DNA from: Pipra filicauda
Lineage: Eukaryota; Chordata; Aves; Passeriformes; Pipridae
Reading direction: 5' to 3'
Assembly: GCF_003945595.2 (NCBI RefSeq)
Contig: NW_024103452.1
Location: 5,303,555-5,367,554 of the forward strand
Length of the DNA stretch: 64,000 bases
Shown here one piece after another: positions 10,436-23,480 of the stretch. The notes under the pieces were generated by a model. That model was not told the origin of the DNA. It made no database searches and saw only the letters and a program-made list of their open reading frames with translations. Every line of letters starts with the position of its first letter. Position 1 is the stretch's first letter. Position numbers and translations under genes: made by a program.

Positions 10436-13400
10436 AGACTTGCAGAACTTTTCCATGAGGTCTCCATCGGGGAACCAGTTTTCTTGTTCTCAAGAAACAT
10501 GCAGCACAAAGTTGGCATTATCATCTCATGTCACCTCCCAGTTTTAATCAAAAAAACTTTCAAGAGCATAAAAATGAAAGGAAAAGGAATTATGTTTCCA
10601 ACCAGAAGCCAGAATTAATTCAAGATCTGTATTGGAGAAATAGGTGGTTCTTTTTCTTTTCCAGTCAAGCCGGGAGCCTGGGTCTCATTTCAGAGCTGGT
10701 AATTTCTAATGCTCTTGGAAAAAACAGACAGCCTGCTGTTCCCAGTAACTTTTATAATATTTTCCAGCACTGGAAATTGTTGACTAGCATGGCCTTTGAA
10801 CAAAAACATTCACTATGCTAAATTTAGGCTACAGTCCTGTAGAAAGTGTATTTTAGAAGAGCAATTACTAGATCAGAACCAGTTTAACCACCAGCTGGAT
10901 CAGAGTAAGACTTTTTTAGCAGTCTTTCAGAAAGTGTTCTCTTCTGGAAGGAAAGATACAGGCAACTTGTCCAGCTGGTACCTTTTATGTATACATGGGG
11001 TCAAGTGGTTTAACTAGGAGGATATTCAGAGGAACAGCAAGAAAATCCACAGAAATATCTGCTCTAACATATTAATGACTCAGTTTCAGCAGCTCAGAGG
11101 TCCCAGTTCCACACAGTTTGTATGATGTGAGCATTGGGTGCATTAGATAAAAGTACAGGGAATAGAGAACTGTCAAAAACACAGATCCAGGGTTTAGTCT
11201 ATGGGTGTCCACCACAGATTGAGTGTTTCAGAGGGAATTAATTCTGAGAAGTGTAGGCACATGCCTTGTCTTTTTCTTGGCCTTGGCATCAGACATTAAT
11301 CACAGAAATTGCACGGTTTTAGAAATATAGAATTTGTCAAACTGTGGACCACCAAATGAACAAATGAATAACCCCAAGAAGGTGTCTATAGAAAAGAAGA
11401 AATTTGGATGTATATCTGAATAGATATAATATTTAATGGGCACCAGGTAGGCCAGCACTCAAACTTCCCAAATTTTTTTGCCAGAGATATTTTGCCTCTC
11501 CTTCTTAATGATAGAATACATTTACATAATATAGATTACCCTCTACTTGTGAAATGTAGAATTCAGACTAAAGGTTCAATTTAGATCTCCAGTGTAATTT
11601 GAAATAACACAAAGTGCTGCTTCAGGAGATCATTGATAGTGTGTATAATCTGATAGCTCTGTCTCTGTGTCTTGAATACTCTAAAGCATCCCAAATGGCT
11701 TTAGATGCCTAAGTCTAAGATATTGAGATTAATTTATTGTACCTCTTTAAAGGTGAATTATACGGCTTCATAAATTCTATTGATGGTGTTGGCTATATTC
11801 ACTAAATATGAAATTATATTAAATTCCTCACATGAAAGTGTCTTTCATGTAAATATGTTAATCTTGATCTAAATGCCATGCCAAATCTATTTTTTGAAAA
11901 TGTCACAGTATCTATGTTGTGTGAAGAGATAAGGCACACTGGAACTTGAACCTGTATCGCCAAAGGCTGAAAAGTAAACGTGCAGGTGAAACAGATATAC
12001 ATGGGCATCCCAGGGCTTTTAAAGAAATGAGACAAAATTGCTCTATCTGGGGATGACTAATAATGGTCAAAGTTCTAAGATTAATGTTAGCTTGCTTATT
12101 TGTAGGCAGCCCAGGGAATGGTTTGAAAGTCAAAGAGATAGCCCTGTGGATGTGGCATGAGAAGCAGCATGGAAAGGAATATGAATATGGTCTTTCTGAA
12201 GCTGAAAAAGTGATCATATTTTGACATGTTGGAAAGGAAAGTATTTGTGTACTTGTGAGGCTGAGGTTGGAGTCAATTCCACTAAACAGAGCTGTAAAAA
12301 GAAGTCTTTAAAAAAATCATACAGTTTTCTAAAATGCATACATTCCAATCAAGCCTCTTCCATGGGATTTCTGGTATAAAACTAGTGATTATATTGGAAT
12401 TTCAGAAACAACTTGTAGAGCTCCCAAAACACAGGGAGGAGTCCCTCCCAGTACTGGAATATTAAGTTGGCTGGAAGAGTTGTTGGCTTTACAAAACATT
12501 CAGGACCATATTGTGATCATATTGAGGCTTTTTTACATTTTTTAAAGATTTACATTAGAGCTCTGCAGGGATACAGGCCACTTATCAGATAACTCCCAGA
12601 AAAATAACTTGTTCAGTGTGACAGGATTTCTCTGAGGCTGCCAGATATATTCCATGAGCACATGTAGCCTGACTTTTAAAAAATGCAGTTTCTTAAAACA
12701 TCATTAGCAGCTGATAACTATGTAAAATGTCATTGCATTATGGAAAATACAGCCATATTTATTGGAATCAATTATTTGTACACAAGTCTGTGTTTGGAAC
12801 ACAAAGAATCGAGTTTCATTTATTGCATTAATTTAATACCTTTATTTCATACATCAAGTTCTATGGAAAGAATACAAAGTGGAACTACTTCTGGCAAGTC
12901 AGTCTAAAAGAATAAACTCTATCTAGTGTGTACTTTATTTTAATTCAGCTGTTAACATTCCTGCCCTGAAGCCTCAAGTGGGAATTTTAATATCATAATG
13001 AAACTTTATGGGAAGAGACTCCTTGACACTGAAGTTTATTGTGTGTTTCCAGAATGTGAATGGTTCAGGTATAGATTCATTGTCTCCACAGTTGTGAATT
13101 ATTAAATATTTGCTGCAGGTTACTGTAGTTGGAACAGATTGCATCTTTTATTGCAGATTCTTCTACAGGTTGAAAGGAATAAACATAGCATATGGTAAGT
13201 GCGCATAGGAAGCTTTCATGTTTCCTTAAAAAGTCCCACCTTTCATAATTACCTAACACCAACATCAGAATTTTCTTGAAACAGATCATTTTTTCCTTTC
13301 CATTTAGACACTAGAGTGATATTTCAACACCAGAAAGACTCTACTGGGAGTAGATAAGTCTGTTGGCTGTTGAACAATCAAAACTCCTCATTTCTCTTTC

Positions 13401-16098
13401 TAAATAGACCCTTGTGTGTACACTAACCTGGTTAATTTACATTGGAAAGAAATTTATAAATGTATTTTCCTTTCAGTTACCGTAATTTGAAAGACCCAGA
13501 AACTGAAATATTCCATCTTTTTCTTCAACACTTGTTGGAAAATCAATTAACAGCATTAATTCACGAGTGGTTTATTGAACTCAGATTGTTTTGAAACATT
13601 TCCACTTCAATGGCCATTTTGCTAAGACCAAGAGAGGATTAAGTGACTTCTCCTTCCCTATAAAACACAGTCAAGCCACAGCTTCCATGCTTTCCCTTGG
13701 AAGAGGGATTCATCTGGTAGACTGTAATCCCTGCTTTGTTGAAGTCCCAGACCTTTGACTGGGCTAAACTCTTAGAATTACAGTGAGGATTCCAGTGGCC
13801 CCAAACCTCAGTTTTCTGGAACAGAGTCTGCGTTTAATCAGTCTTTCATGATTTTTCATGGTTTTGTTGTCTTCAAGGATGGTCTTCCTTGAAGAAAGGT
13901 GCAACTGTTCAGTGAAATACTTACTCAGTTTTGGCCAATTGCACCAGGGTTAGTTTTAATGAAACTTCAAGACCTGGTTCCCTGTCCATCAGGTTTTGTG
14001 AATAAGGAGAAAAAAAAAGGAAAAAAACCAGAAATGACATTGCAGAATTTCTGACCCATGTGTTACTTTAGAAGTATGTGATTTTGATCTCACTGGACTA
14101 AATCTGTTCTTGCAATAAAATGTAACTTCTCAGAAACTGGACTGTCTGCCTTTTCTCAACAGAAATTCCTTTGCTCTCATCTTCAAAAATCATGTTGATT
14201 TGGAATGGGAAAGTTGCCATAACCAGTTTACAAACTCATTGCTGGGGGAAATAAAGATTATTTTTTCCACAGACATAAAAGAAATGCCCCATACTTTTAA
14301 GTGATTCTGATTGTGTGTAGATCCAATGGCTCAATGACTTGAGTACTTAGGATAAGTTATTGCATATTCACATGTGTCTACTTATTTGAGCTCATCCTGC
14401 TTCAGACATGAGGCAATGCAAATCAACTAATTTATGACCTCACAACTGGTGATGACCTAATAATATCCATTATTGTTTGAGTTAGGTGACAAGCAGTAAT
14501 GAGTTAAACTATGATGATTCAATCTTGTATCCTATGTACTGATACTATTATTTTGAATATTGAATAAACAACATATATATATTTCTATTTTTGTCTTTCT
14601 CCTTGTTTCTTTCTCATGCAGTTGAATAAATCTAATTTTTTCCTTACCCTGTGTCACACATCTGAAAATATGTAGTGTTCCAGAGGCAATGGTTTAATTC
14701 CTACCGGATCTAATCTCTGTACATCCAGAGGCCTTGCTCAAAACAAGGCACGATGTGTATTGCCTCCTTAATGGAGGTAAATTATACCTCAGAAGGATGG
14801 TTGTTCTATCTTTGTTAAGGTTTCTTTCCCCCCTCCCCAGATTTTCTAAGGCTTTTGGGCACATAAATTAAAGTTTGCTGTCAGACACATCTTCTAAATG
14901 AAACACTGCCTTATTTTCTTATCACATTTGGAAATCAGTCATTTTTCCACACCTTTCTTTTCTACTCTACAGAAATGAACTAATCACTTAAAAATACATG
15001 TTTTTATGAAGTGAGATAAGATACACTCTTGACACTCCCTCCAAGCTATTTGGGTTATCTTTATATCAAACGTATCAAAACTTTTGGTTTGAATCCAAGA
15101 ACTGTCAATTATCGGCAACTCTGAAAGACACAGAAAGAATCACTTGGCCTTTTGCTTGTGATTTTATCTTCTTTCATCCTATTGAGTTCTCCACTGTAAC
15201 AATTAGTTGTTTTTCCCTCTCTGACCAACACACCCTCTCTTCAGCTTAACTGCTCTAAATATAACTTTTTTTTTCCTCCTAGTACTTTAAGGAATTAAAG
15301 TACTCCTCAAGTACTCCTCAAGCCTTACTATAGCTTTCTTTTTTCATGACTACATCAGGCAGAATTCTTGCCATCACTTAACATTTCCTGTACTACTGAC
15401 AAGTTCTGAAATTGGTCCTCATTAGCTCTCATGCCAGGCTTCACTTCCTGGTCATGAATTTTTCAATCAGCACACACAAACCTGTGCCCCTGCATGTGCA
15501 ACTGGAATCCCTAGTGAGAGAAAATAAAATTATCATAGCCCTAAATTGATTCTTTTAAAATTCTTTTTTTTAAATAATGCAGCTCTTCAATAGCTGGACA
15601 GATTTGGATTGGAGGCTTCAGGAGTGTTTGTTCAATCACTTCTGTGCTATCTGCAAGTTCCTAATTACAACTGACAATGAAAGCATAAACACTTGTGCTC
15701 GGATTTCTGCAGCAGACATCAAAAGCTGAGTTTGTGAATGTCAGTATGCAGAAATAAGGACTTCCAGGGTATGATACACTTGACCTATTTTCAACATCTA
15801 TTTTAAGATGTGGTGAAATGTACCTCTGCTAAGTAACTCTGTAGAGAGAGTCTCAGGTGACCAACCACAGATTTTGATGTCTAGATTTTATCAGTTATAT
15901 CAAATACATACTTCCACTCTGCATGAATAATTTGAATCCTTAAAGCATACAAGACAACACCAAATAAGCTATGATTTTAGGCCTTATCCATAAGACATCA
16001 AAGCATTAGAAGTTACCAAGAACACACAGGCACTGATAATACTAATAAATGTAACTGGTGGCATCAGTCCAGTGTAAGATCCATAGCCTAAAGATCAT
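10436..16098. other. Unassigned AT-rich DNA, no gene seen
   Basis: About 5.7 kb with no CR1 end, LTR or recognisable coding region. Open frames are at most about 100 codons (11912-12217 minus) and lack motifs. A 38-base segment at about 13157-13194 sits between an acceptor-like 'tttattgcag' and a donor-like 'gtaagtg', but is too short to judge. An 11-bp tandem duplication is at 15299-15320. Confidence 0.55.
15299..15320. repeat. 11-bp perfect tandem duplication
   Basis: The unit agtactcctca occurs twice head to tail. No other associated feature. Confidence 0.75.
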
Positions 16099-17180
16099 AA
16101 TCATAGAATTATAGAATCATAGAATCAGACGGGTTAGAAGGGACCTGTGAGATCATCAAGTCCAACCCTTGACCCAACACTGCCGTGGTTACTAGACCAT
16201 GGCACTAAGTGCCTCATCCAGTCTCAGCTTAAAAAACCTCCAGGGATGGAGAACCCACCACTTCCCTGGACAGCCCATTCCAATGCCTGATTACCCTCTC
16301 TGTAAAGAATTTCTTCCTAATATCTAACCTAAACCTCCCCTGGCACAGCTTAAGACCATGCCCTCTTGTCTTACTAGTAGCTGCCTGGGAGAAGAGACCA
16401 ACCCCCACCTGGCTACAATCTCCTTTCAGGGAGTTGTAGAGAGTGATGAGGTCTCCTCCAGGCTACAGTTTCAGCTCCCTCAGCCTCTCCTCGTAGGACT
16501 TGTGCTCAAGTCCCTTCACCAGCCTTGTTGCTCTTCTCTGGACCTGCTCCAGCACCTCAATGTCCTTCCTGGACTGAGAGGCCCAGAACTGGACACAGTA
16601 CTCCAATAGTGGCCTCACCCGTGCTGAGTACAGGGGCAGAATCACTTCCCTGGTCCTGCTGCCGCACTGTTCCTGATCCAGGCCAGGATGCCACTGGCCT
16701 TCTTGGCCACCTGGGCACACTGCTGGCTCATGTTCAGCTTCCTGTCAATCCAAACTCCCAGGTCCCTTTCTGCCTGGCTGCTCTCCAGCCACTCTGTGCC
16801 CAGCCTGTAGCGCTGCAGGGGGTTGTTGTGGCCAAAGTGCAGGACTCGGCACTTGGCCTTGTTGAACCTCATCCCCTTGGAATCAGCCCAGCTCTCCAGC
16901 CTGTCCAGGTGCCTCTGCAGAGCCCTCCTGCCTTCCAGCTGATCGACAATCCCCCCCAAACTTAGTGTCATCTGCAAATTTGCTGATGGTGGACTCAATC
17001 CCCTCATCCAGATCATCAATAAAGATATTAAACAGAACTGGGCCCAACACTGATCCCTGGGGGACATCATTAGTGACTGGCTGCCACCTGGATGCAGCAC
17101 CGTTCACCACCACTCTCTGGGCCCGGCCCTCCAGCCAGTTCCTAACCCAGCACAGAGTGCCCCTGTCCAAGCCAATCATC
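16099..17180 (-). mobile_element. CR1 LINE, 3' half with broken reverse transcriptase
   Basis: A 5'-truncated CR1 element on the minus strand. Its 3' end lies at the left, in degenerate 8-bp repeats (aatcatag aattatag aatcatag aatc). Reading leftwards from 17180, it encodes the C-terminal part of CR1 ORF2: [12 protein letters not shown] and the reverse transcriptase active-site box FADD (16967-16978), then [23 protein letters not shown], and the terminal LEYCVQFW and [10 protein letters not shown] blocks. The frame breaks near a C7 run at 16951-16957 and again near 16660, so no intact protein is possible. The endonuclease and N-terminal RT parts are missing. The element is a dead insertion; the overlapping plus-strand frames are its antisense shadow. 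Confidence 0.93.
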
Positions 17181-19397
17181 CAAATATTAGAAATTTGGTA
17201 GTTTTTCAACCAGAACAGTATTTCCTGGATTTGTTCAGAAGATTCATTGTTTTAAACCCCTGAATAACAACTAATAAACACAGAATCTTCTTTTATTACA
17301 TCAAAGAAAAAAACATTTCTTCCCTAAAAGTCCATTGTCATCCGACATACAGAAGATTACTTTCAGAAATCTAGTGACTAGTTTAATAGCAAAAAATTAA
17401 TGATTTCGATAAAAAATTTCCTCCTTCCAAACAATGATTTATTTGTTTGCGTATAAGAGAAGTTATAAGGTCTGAGATGAATATTTATATGGACATAAGG
17501 CCTTTATAAATATCTTCTTGGCAGAGAGAATTCACTCAAATCATTTATTTGAAGTAATCCATCATACTAGACACTGGCCAAATTCAAATTACATAATAAG
17601 TATGGTTCATTGTAATTTTTCTAGATCTGATAATGGCAATATAAAACTGAAGGACTGTAACAGATTAACTATTTTTTTATTTCCCTGTTTCTGATCAAAT
17701 GTACTTTTCTAATTACAATTCCCACCAAAACTTGTGTTTTAATTCATCCAGCCTCAGCCATAGGAACTCTAAAAAATTTGTTAAACTAAAAAATAATAAT
17801 GATAAAATTAAAAGTGCCTGTACACCTCAATTTAGTATAAATCTAGAAGTGTTTCATGAGGTGGAATGAATGTCATGGCTCATTAACTTGCGCTGATAAC
17901 ATTTGCAGAACTTGAAAGCTTTCTCTGAACAAAAACCAAGTGCCTCAATTTGTTAGACTTCCAGGATAATCATGATCTTTCCAAGCAGATTTATATTCAA
18001 TGTGATATTAGATAGCCCATTTCCACTAGCAAGGTCTTTAACGTTTCCACTGGGACATGCTCTTAGAATTTAAGGCCCTTGCCTGCCAGTGCTTGTGAGT
18101 GTCATTAAAGCATGGGCAATGTTTGGAGTGCTGGACTGGTTTAAATGGTTTTTTTATCCAACCTATTCAAAACAATGACACACACACATTTATTCTTTAC
18201 AGTGATAAAACCCAAAGATTTATTCTCACAAGATAAATGAGGGTTAAACTGGGTTAAGTGCATCTGTATTAGACATTTCCTCCTTTTGTCAATGAAGATT
18301 TCTATTTGGCAGTCTTTTCATGAGCTTAATTTAATCATATAAGCACTTCCAGTCACGTCACAAACCTCAAATCCCAGTATTGAGTATAATGATTGACAGT
18401 ACTATTGTGCAGTATCAGACACAGAAGGTGGAGTTGGGGCTTGGTGATTTTAATGGTTGGTCGGAATTATCATCCCAAAAGAATACTTTTATAGGAAAGC
18501 TTATGATTGTGTCTCGATATTACAGCATTCACAATGAACTTTATCATTGCCAATATCTTCCAGTGTTTTTTTCTGGAAAGGTCAACATATAAACATTATG
18601 CTGTTGAAAGATATAAGACTTTTTGGATAAAGTTATGCATTTACCTAATAATGCCTTCTTTCTCCACCTGCTCATGCTAAATTGATGAAAAAATTGTTTA
18701 TTTTTCACAGGTTTAAGAGTTAAATAGATCTAAATTACCAATATGTTTTTTTATTATCAATATTATTTAATTATCTCAGTTCTTTAGTTGTACTGCACCT
18801 GCTAGTACTTAAATTTCAAGGAATGTATTTATTCAACACATGAATTTTAATTGAATATTTTTTTCACGAAATGGTAACTTTACCTTCAAAAAGAGGAAAT
18901 CCATTTGATCCAAGAAATAATTTGAGAAGCCAAGAGATTTTATCTTAATTTCAGAATATAGATATGAGCATTCAAATGTTAACTTCTGATTCAAACAGTT
19001 CTAGTCTCTACTGGGGCAAAGACAACAGAACTGAGCTTCACTCTGAAAGAGCTTTCTTGGTCCATACCAAGTACTGAAGCCAAGCAGGTAATTAATCCCA
19101 GAGAATTTTCCTCTTCTGCAGAATTTCTGTTTATCATCCTTCTCTGTATGTGAAGGCTTTCTGGCCAGGCACTGCAGTAGGCAAGCCAATGTCTATAAGA
19201 ACATTACTTATGTCAGGAAGGATGTAGGGGAAATACTTGAAAACACTTGCACGTCTCATAAATACAGGATCATATTTATTTCCTTAAACTTATTACTATA
19301 TTTATCCTGAAGCATTTTTCACTTGCCTGTGCTGCTTGACAGTGTTTTAGCACCTACTACAAATTTTTAAAAGTTTGTCATTATTTGGTGATGCACT
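17181..19397. other. Unassigned AT-rich DNA, no gene seen
   Basis: Strongly AT-rich, about 2.2 kb, with no recognisable repeat or gene. A frame of 70 codons at 18380-18592 has no supporting signal. Confidence 0.6.
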
Positions 19398-19965
19398 TGT
19401 ACAGGGTCTGCCTAGGATGGTATGATCTTTCTTCACTCCAGCTGCTGTGATGTTGTGCTTTGCATTTGTGGCTAAAAAAGTGTCAAAACACCAATGTTTT
19501 TGGTTATTACTGAGCAGATCTTTCACACCATCAAGCCTTTCTCTCTAACTACCCCCACCAAGGCAAGTACAGTGGTGGTGGGTAAGAGGCTGGGAGGGGA
19601 CATAACAGGGACGGCTGACCCAAACTGGCTGATAGGATGTTCCATAGCATATGACATTATGCTTAATAATAAAAGCAGAGTGGAGGGGGAGGATGCATTT
19701 GTGTTTATGGTATTTGTCTTCCCAAGCAACTGCTATGCATACTGAGGACTTGCTTTACAAGCTGGACATCTGCCTCCTCATTAGAAGTAGTGAATAAATA
19801 CCTTTTTAGTTTGTTTCTACACACAGTTTTTGCTTTTCTCATTGGACTGTGTTCATCTCAACCCACGAACTTTTCTGTCTCATTTTCTTTGCCATCCTGT
19901 TGAGGAGGGGGATTGAAAGAGTTTCTGAGTGGGGGTTCTAGCAGACAGGCAAGGTCAATCCACCA
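19398..19965 (+). mobile_element. Solo LTR of an endogenous retrovirus, old copy
   Basis: This stretch is related along its length to the LTR at 24849-25427. Shared blocks include 'gaggctgggagg', 'gacccaaactg', a 'catatgacattatgct' segment, 'tttgtcttcccaagcaac' and 'ctcaacccacgaa'. It begins TG and can end CA at 19965, and CACT flanks both sides (19394-19397 and 19966-19969), consistent with a 4-bp target duplication. The layout matches an LTR class I know as frequent in bird genomes; whether it is ERVL or another class I cannot settle. No viral internal sequence adjoins it, so it is a solo LTR. It is more diverged than the second copy. An AATAAA is present at 19793-19798. Confidence 0.75.
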
Positions 19966-20722
19966 CACTGTCAACTACATGCAGCAATTAACACCTGATC
20001 AAGTGATTCATTTAACAAAATATTTTTACTGAGTCCAGAACAGTCATAGGCAAGGTTCCCTGTGACTGCCCGGTTTAACTGGCTGAGATTGTTTTTCAAG
20101 ACAAATTAAAGAATAAATTATCTCTGATAAGGTTCTCTCCTTTTTCTTTAAGCTCTTGTTTTATGCTTTTTGTAAACATTTCTATTTAATTCAAGAAGAT
20201 CCTTTCCACTTTGCTAGTACATATTGCCTCTTTGTTGAATGCCTGCAAAACTAAAACCTTCACTTCCCAAAAAAACCTTCATGTGTGTTTTGAGCACCTA
20301 ACAGTTTCAACAAAGGTTGTAACCATTCATATACCAATAAGGCATTTGCTGGCAAATACAGATGCTGTTCAGAACTCAGAATCTGTGCCAATGAAAAAAC
20401 ATGACAATATCATAGTGGTTCTTCCTAGTGTCAAAATAAGAGTAGTAGAAGTAAAACAGAGAAATGAGAGGATATAAAGGGGTTATTCCTTTCCTCCCCC
20501 ACCCTCCCAAATTCTCAACTTAATATTACGAAGATGAGGGCAGAGAACTTAGAAAACAAAAAGAGAAGGGAGAAATAAAGAAGATACCAGCAAGGCAAAA
20601 GTCTGAAATGATTCACCAAAGTCCTCGAGGAAGATGCAAGCCTCAGGAGAGCAATTAATTTAAATTTAAATTTAGAAACAAATATATAAATATATATACA
20701 TAAGAAAAATCAGTCTTAAGAT
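19966..20722. other. Unassigned AT-rich DNA
   Basis: No gene or retroviral internal sequence follows the LTR. The 88-codon frame at 20211-20477 has no motif. The right part is very AT-rich (repeated taaattt and tatata units at about 20655-20700). Confidence 0.6.
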
Positions 20723-20992
20723 CAGAGTTCTCAAACTAGAGGCAAAGAAGGTGGAAAATAGGAGGGGGCACATTACCAGGCAGATTCCCACCAGAAGCAG
20801 TGGCAGTTAAAGTCAAAAAGTATCTATCAGTTGTGGAAGTAATTTTGACTAGGGGCACAGATGGACCGCACAAGCAGAAGCAGAAGACAGGGGCTATAGT
20901 TCCTGGGAGCCATAGAGCCAAATAATTGTTACTGCATCCTATCCCAAGGCCTCCCATTGAGAAGCAAAGGAAAACTAGTTTGAGAACCACTG
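20723..20992. mobile_element. Fossil hAT-like DNA transposon (non-autonomous)
   Basis: The left end reads CAGAGTTCTCAAACTAG and the right end CTAGTTTGAGAACCACTG. These are inverted copies of each other apart from one base lost and one changed. CAGTGGTTCTCAAACT is the typical terminal repeat of hAT-Charlie elements in amniotes. The element is about 270 bp with no transposase frame, so it was mobilised in trans. The adjoining 8-bp sequences (cttaagat on the left, acctattt on the right) no longer match, as expected for a very old insertion. The internal sequence is not assigned to a named family. Confidence 0.6.
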
Positions 20993-22655
20993 ACCTATTT
21001 CGAAAAAAATTTGGGTTATTGCTGTCTGAGGAATAATCCCCCCAGTACCCCCTACTGCTGCCTACAGGGAACTTGTTCAGTGGTGCAACTGGGTGGCCCA
21101 AAGTCTAATAAATTACTAAAAGCATAGAGAAGAGGACTATATTTTCTTTGAGTTATGCCAAAACTATTAAAGATGATGTGAATAAGTTACATTCCCTATC
21201 AGTCGTCATTCTTATCCCAGCATTCTTATACCATCAAACAAAAATTCTCCATTCTTGTCAGAGTTATCAGTTGCATGTCTTAGTACACACATGTCCAAAC
21301 CTCATGGTTTTCTTCCAAGCTGAGGAGTTCCTTATTCTTCTGTGATGAACGTAGTCTTCCTTGTCTTCTGACATTCTCTCTTCTTCCCAAGGTGTTTCTG
21401 GGTGTTTCCTTAAGCCTTATGTCACACTGTAAATAAACTATGGTAGTCACTCTCTATGGTGCCTCGGAGAACAGATTCTGTAGACAAATAACTCTTATTC
21501 ATGGTAAAAGCAATACTAAGCTGGGGCTCTGAACACCTTGAGGTCGAAAGTATTTCCAGAGAAGCATATTAATGTGTCTATAACTACCCTGCACAGCAGC
21601 AGAGTGTATCATATTCAATGATTCATTCAAGCTTCTTATTCCCCTTCCATCCTTGCCCAGAGCTTAAAAGATAGACAAAGCTTTGACGACTTCCGCCACT
21701 GTATGAGTGTTATCCAAAGTGTACAACATAAATCAGGGCAGTGGATGAATAGTTGATTGTGTCTGTTCTAAATATTATCCTTTCAGTAGTACAGAAGGGG
21801 ACTCCAAGCCCTGGGGGACTCTTCAGCCATGATTGTTGCAAAAAGACATAGTTCTTTTGAGGAAACCAGAATGCTTCTATTAACTACCCAATCTCTGTAG
21901 CTGAATCTTTATCAAATTTCCAAAGTTACATAATATCCCTTTCTGCTTCTAAAAAAAGAACTGTGAATGAAGTTTTTGTACTTTTCTTGGTAGTTAAGCC
22001 AATATCCCAGGAAACACAAAGGTTGAATGTATGTGCCATCTGAACTGTGTTCAGGAAACCACCAGCATTTAAGGCCATACTTTTCCCAAGTCAGTCAGCA
22101 TCCTTTTACTGCCATTAGCGAGAGGAAAACTGGATGAGGGCTGGTTATGAAGTGGTATAAAGCATAATGAGTTGAATTGTGTGTTTTGTAGATCTTCCCA
22201 TAAGTGTTGGAAGAACAAAAGTGGCTTTAAGTTACTTTGATGCTTTTTATACCCTAGGCTCTGCCAGAGAGCTGATTAGTCAACAGTGAGTTAGAACTGA
22301 GTAGAAGAAGTTGTGTGTAAGAGTAAAGTTAATCTAGGAGTTTCTTGTCTGGAGCTGCTCTCAGTTTTAGTCAAAAGAAAGATACACAGTTGTGTTAATG
22401 TGGTTTGTGTGTGTGGAGAGTGGTTTAAGTTTAAAATATTGCAGTGGATTTACATATTTTTATCAGATATATATTTCTGATTTTGGTGGATAAAAAAACC
22501 TTTCTATGGAAATTTAATAAAAGGTAACAATGCACTGAGGTTTGCAGTATATGTTGTAAAGAAAATTAATTTAAATTATTCATTATACTATTCATAAAAT
22601 GTCTTTTATACTTACATTTTCAAAATTCTTAGTATGACTTCTTCTCCAATTTTAG
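20993..22655. other. Unassigned DNA, no gene seen
   Basis: No repeat or coding region that I can support. Open frames are short (at most 65 codons) and without motif. Confidence 0.55.
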
Positions 22656-22722
22656 TGCACTGTCAGTGAGCGTTGCCTTGCATGAAGAACTGCAGCAGAG
22701 ACCCAGTGTATCATCTCTGAAG
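22656..22722 (+). other. Possible exon (A), unproven
   Basis: A 67-base segment lies between an acceptor-like 'cttctccaattttag' and a strong donor-like 'AAG|gtaggt'. It is visibly GC-richer than its surroundings. One frame is open throughout, after one leading base: it begins ALSVSVALHEELQQR and finishes on a full codon, leaving phase 0 at its 3' side. I do not recognise the peptide. Another forward frame stops early. Splice-like pairs at this quality occur by chance, so this is only a candidate for a coding or long non-coding RNA exon. Confidence 0.25.
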
Positions 22723-23445
22723 GTAGGTGAAAACCAGAGGAGAAAACAGTTGGTTGAGAGAAATAAAGCTTAAAAGAGGAGTCTAATTTTCAGTTTGGAG
22801 GAGAAAATTCATTTCAACTATGCAGTTTGCTAAAGGTAATCTTGATTAATATATGAATTATAAGATGCAGTATTTTACTGCTGGGATAGCAGCATTTCAT
22901 AGCTCTGTAATTTCCCATGGAGTCGACCGATAGATTTTAGAGTAGCAGACCTCCTGAGCTGCATGTTAAGAAAAAGTAATCCTGATATAGTAGATCTGTA
23001 TCTACACTGCAAGCCCAATCATGTTCTAAACCTGCTGGGCTCCCTAACATTATCTGACAATCCAGGCTACTGATCACAGATTATAACACAAGAACAAAAT
23101 GCAAATTAACATAGGATACTGTGCCTGAGCCTCACCATGTTTATCCCATTCTTGGTGAATGATCATAACTCGGGAGGTTTACAAGCCTTTGAGATTTTAC
23201 TGAAGTATGTCATGCAAATGTTTCTACTCAGGACAATTGATTGTTGTGCTCTTGACAAGGGATTAAGTAAATTCATGGATCTCTTCTAGACCTCATTAAA
23301 TAACAGAGAAGAATGCATTCTTCTGATTATTAGATTTGCAGGAATATATATTGTGCTAGTTGATAATGGTCGTTGGTGGTAGTTATAGCTTACCCCTGCA
23401 CCCTAATTCCTAAACTCCATTATAAGTTGGGAAGCAGAATCACCC
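22723..23445. other. Unassigned AT-rich DNA
   Basis: Nothing recognisable as gene or interspersed repeat. Confidence 0.6.
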
Positions 23446-23480
23446 TTTTTTGTTTGTTTGTTTGTTTATTTGTTTGTTTC
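23446..23480. repeat. (TTTG)n microsatellite
   Basis: About 35 bases of TTTG units with one TTTA interruption, ending in 'tttccag'. The reverse-strand frame across it reads as a run of NKQT repeats and is not a gene. Confidence 0.85.

Noticed and set aside
11325..11360. 'tgtcaaactgtggaccacc', resembling part of a hAT-Charlie end
   Set aside because: The terminal CAG and a partner end are missing; likely coincidence.
13157..13194. 38-base exon-like segment between 'tttattgcag' and 'gtaagtg'
   Set aside because: Too short to test for coding sense, and it has no compatible neighbour.
16525..16965. 146-codon plus-strand frame rich in Pro and Leu
   Set aside because: It is the antisense shadow of CR1 ORF2; the opposite strand carries the real reverse transcriptase motifs.
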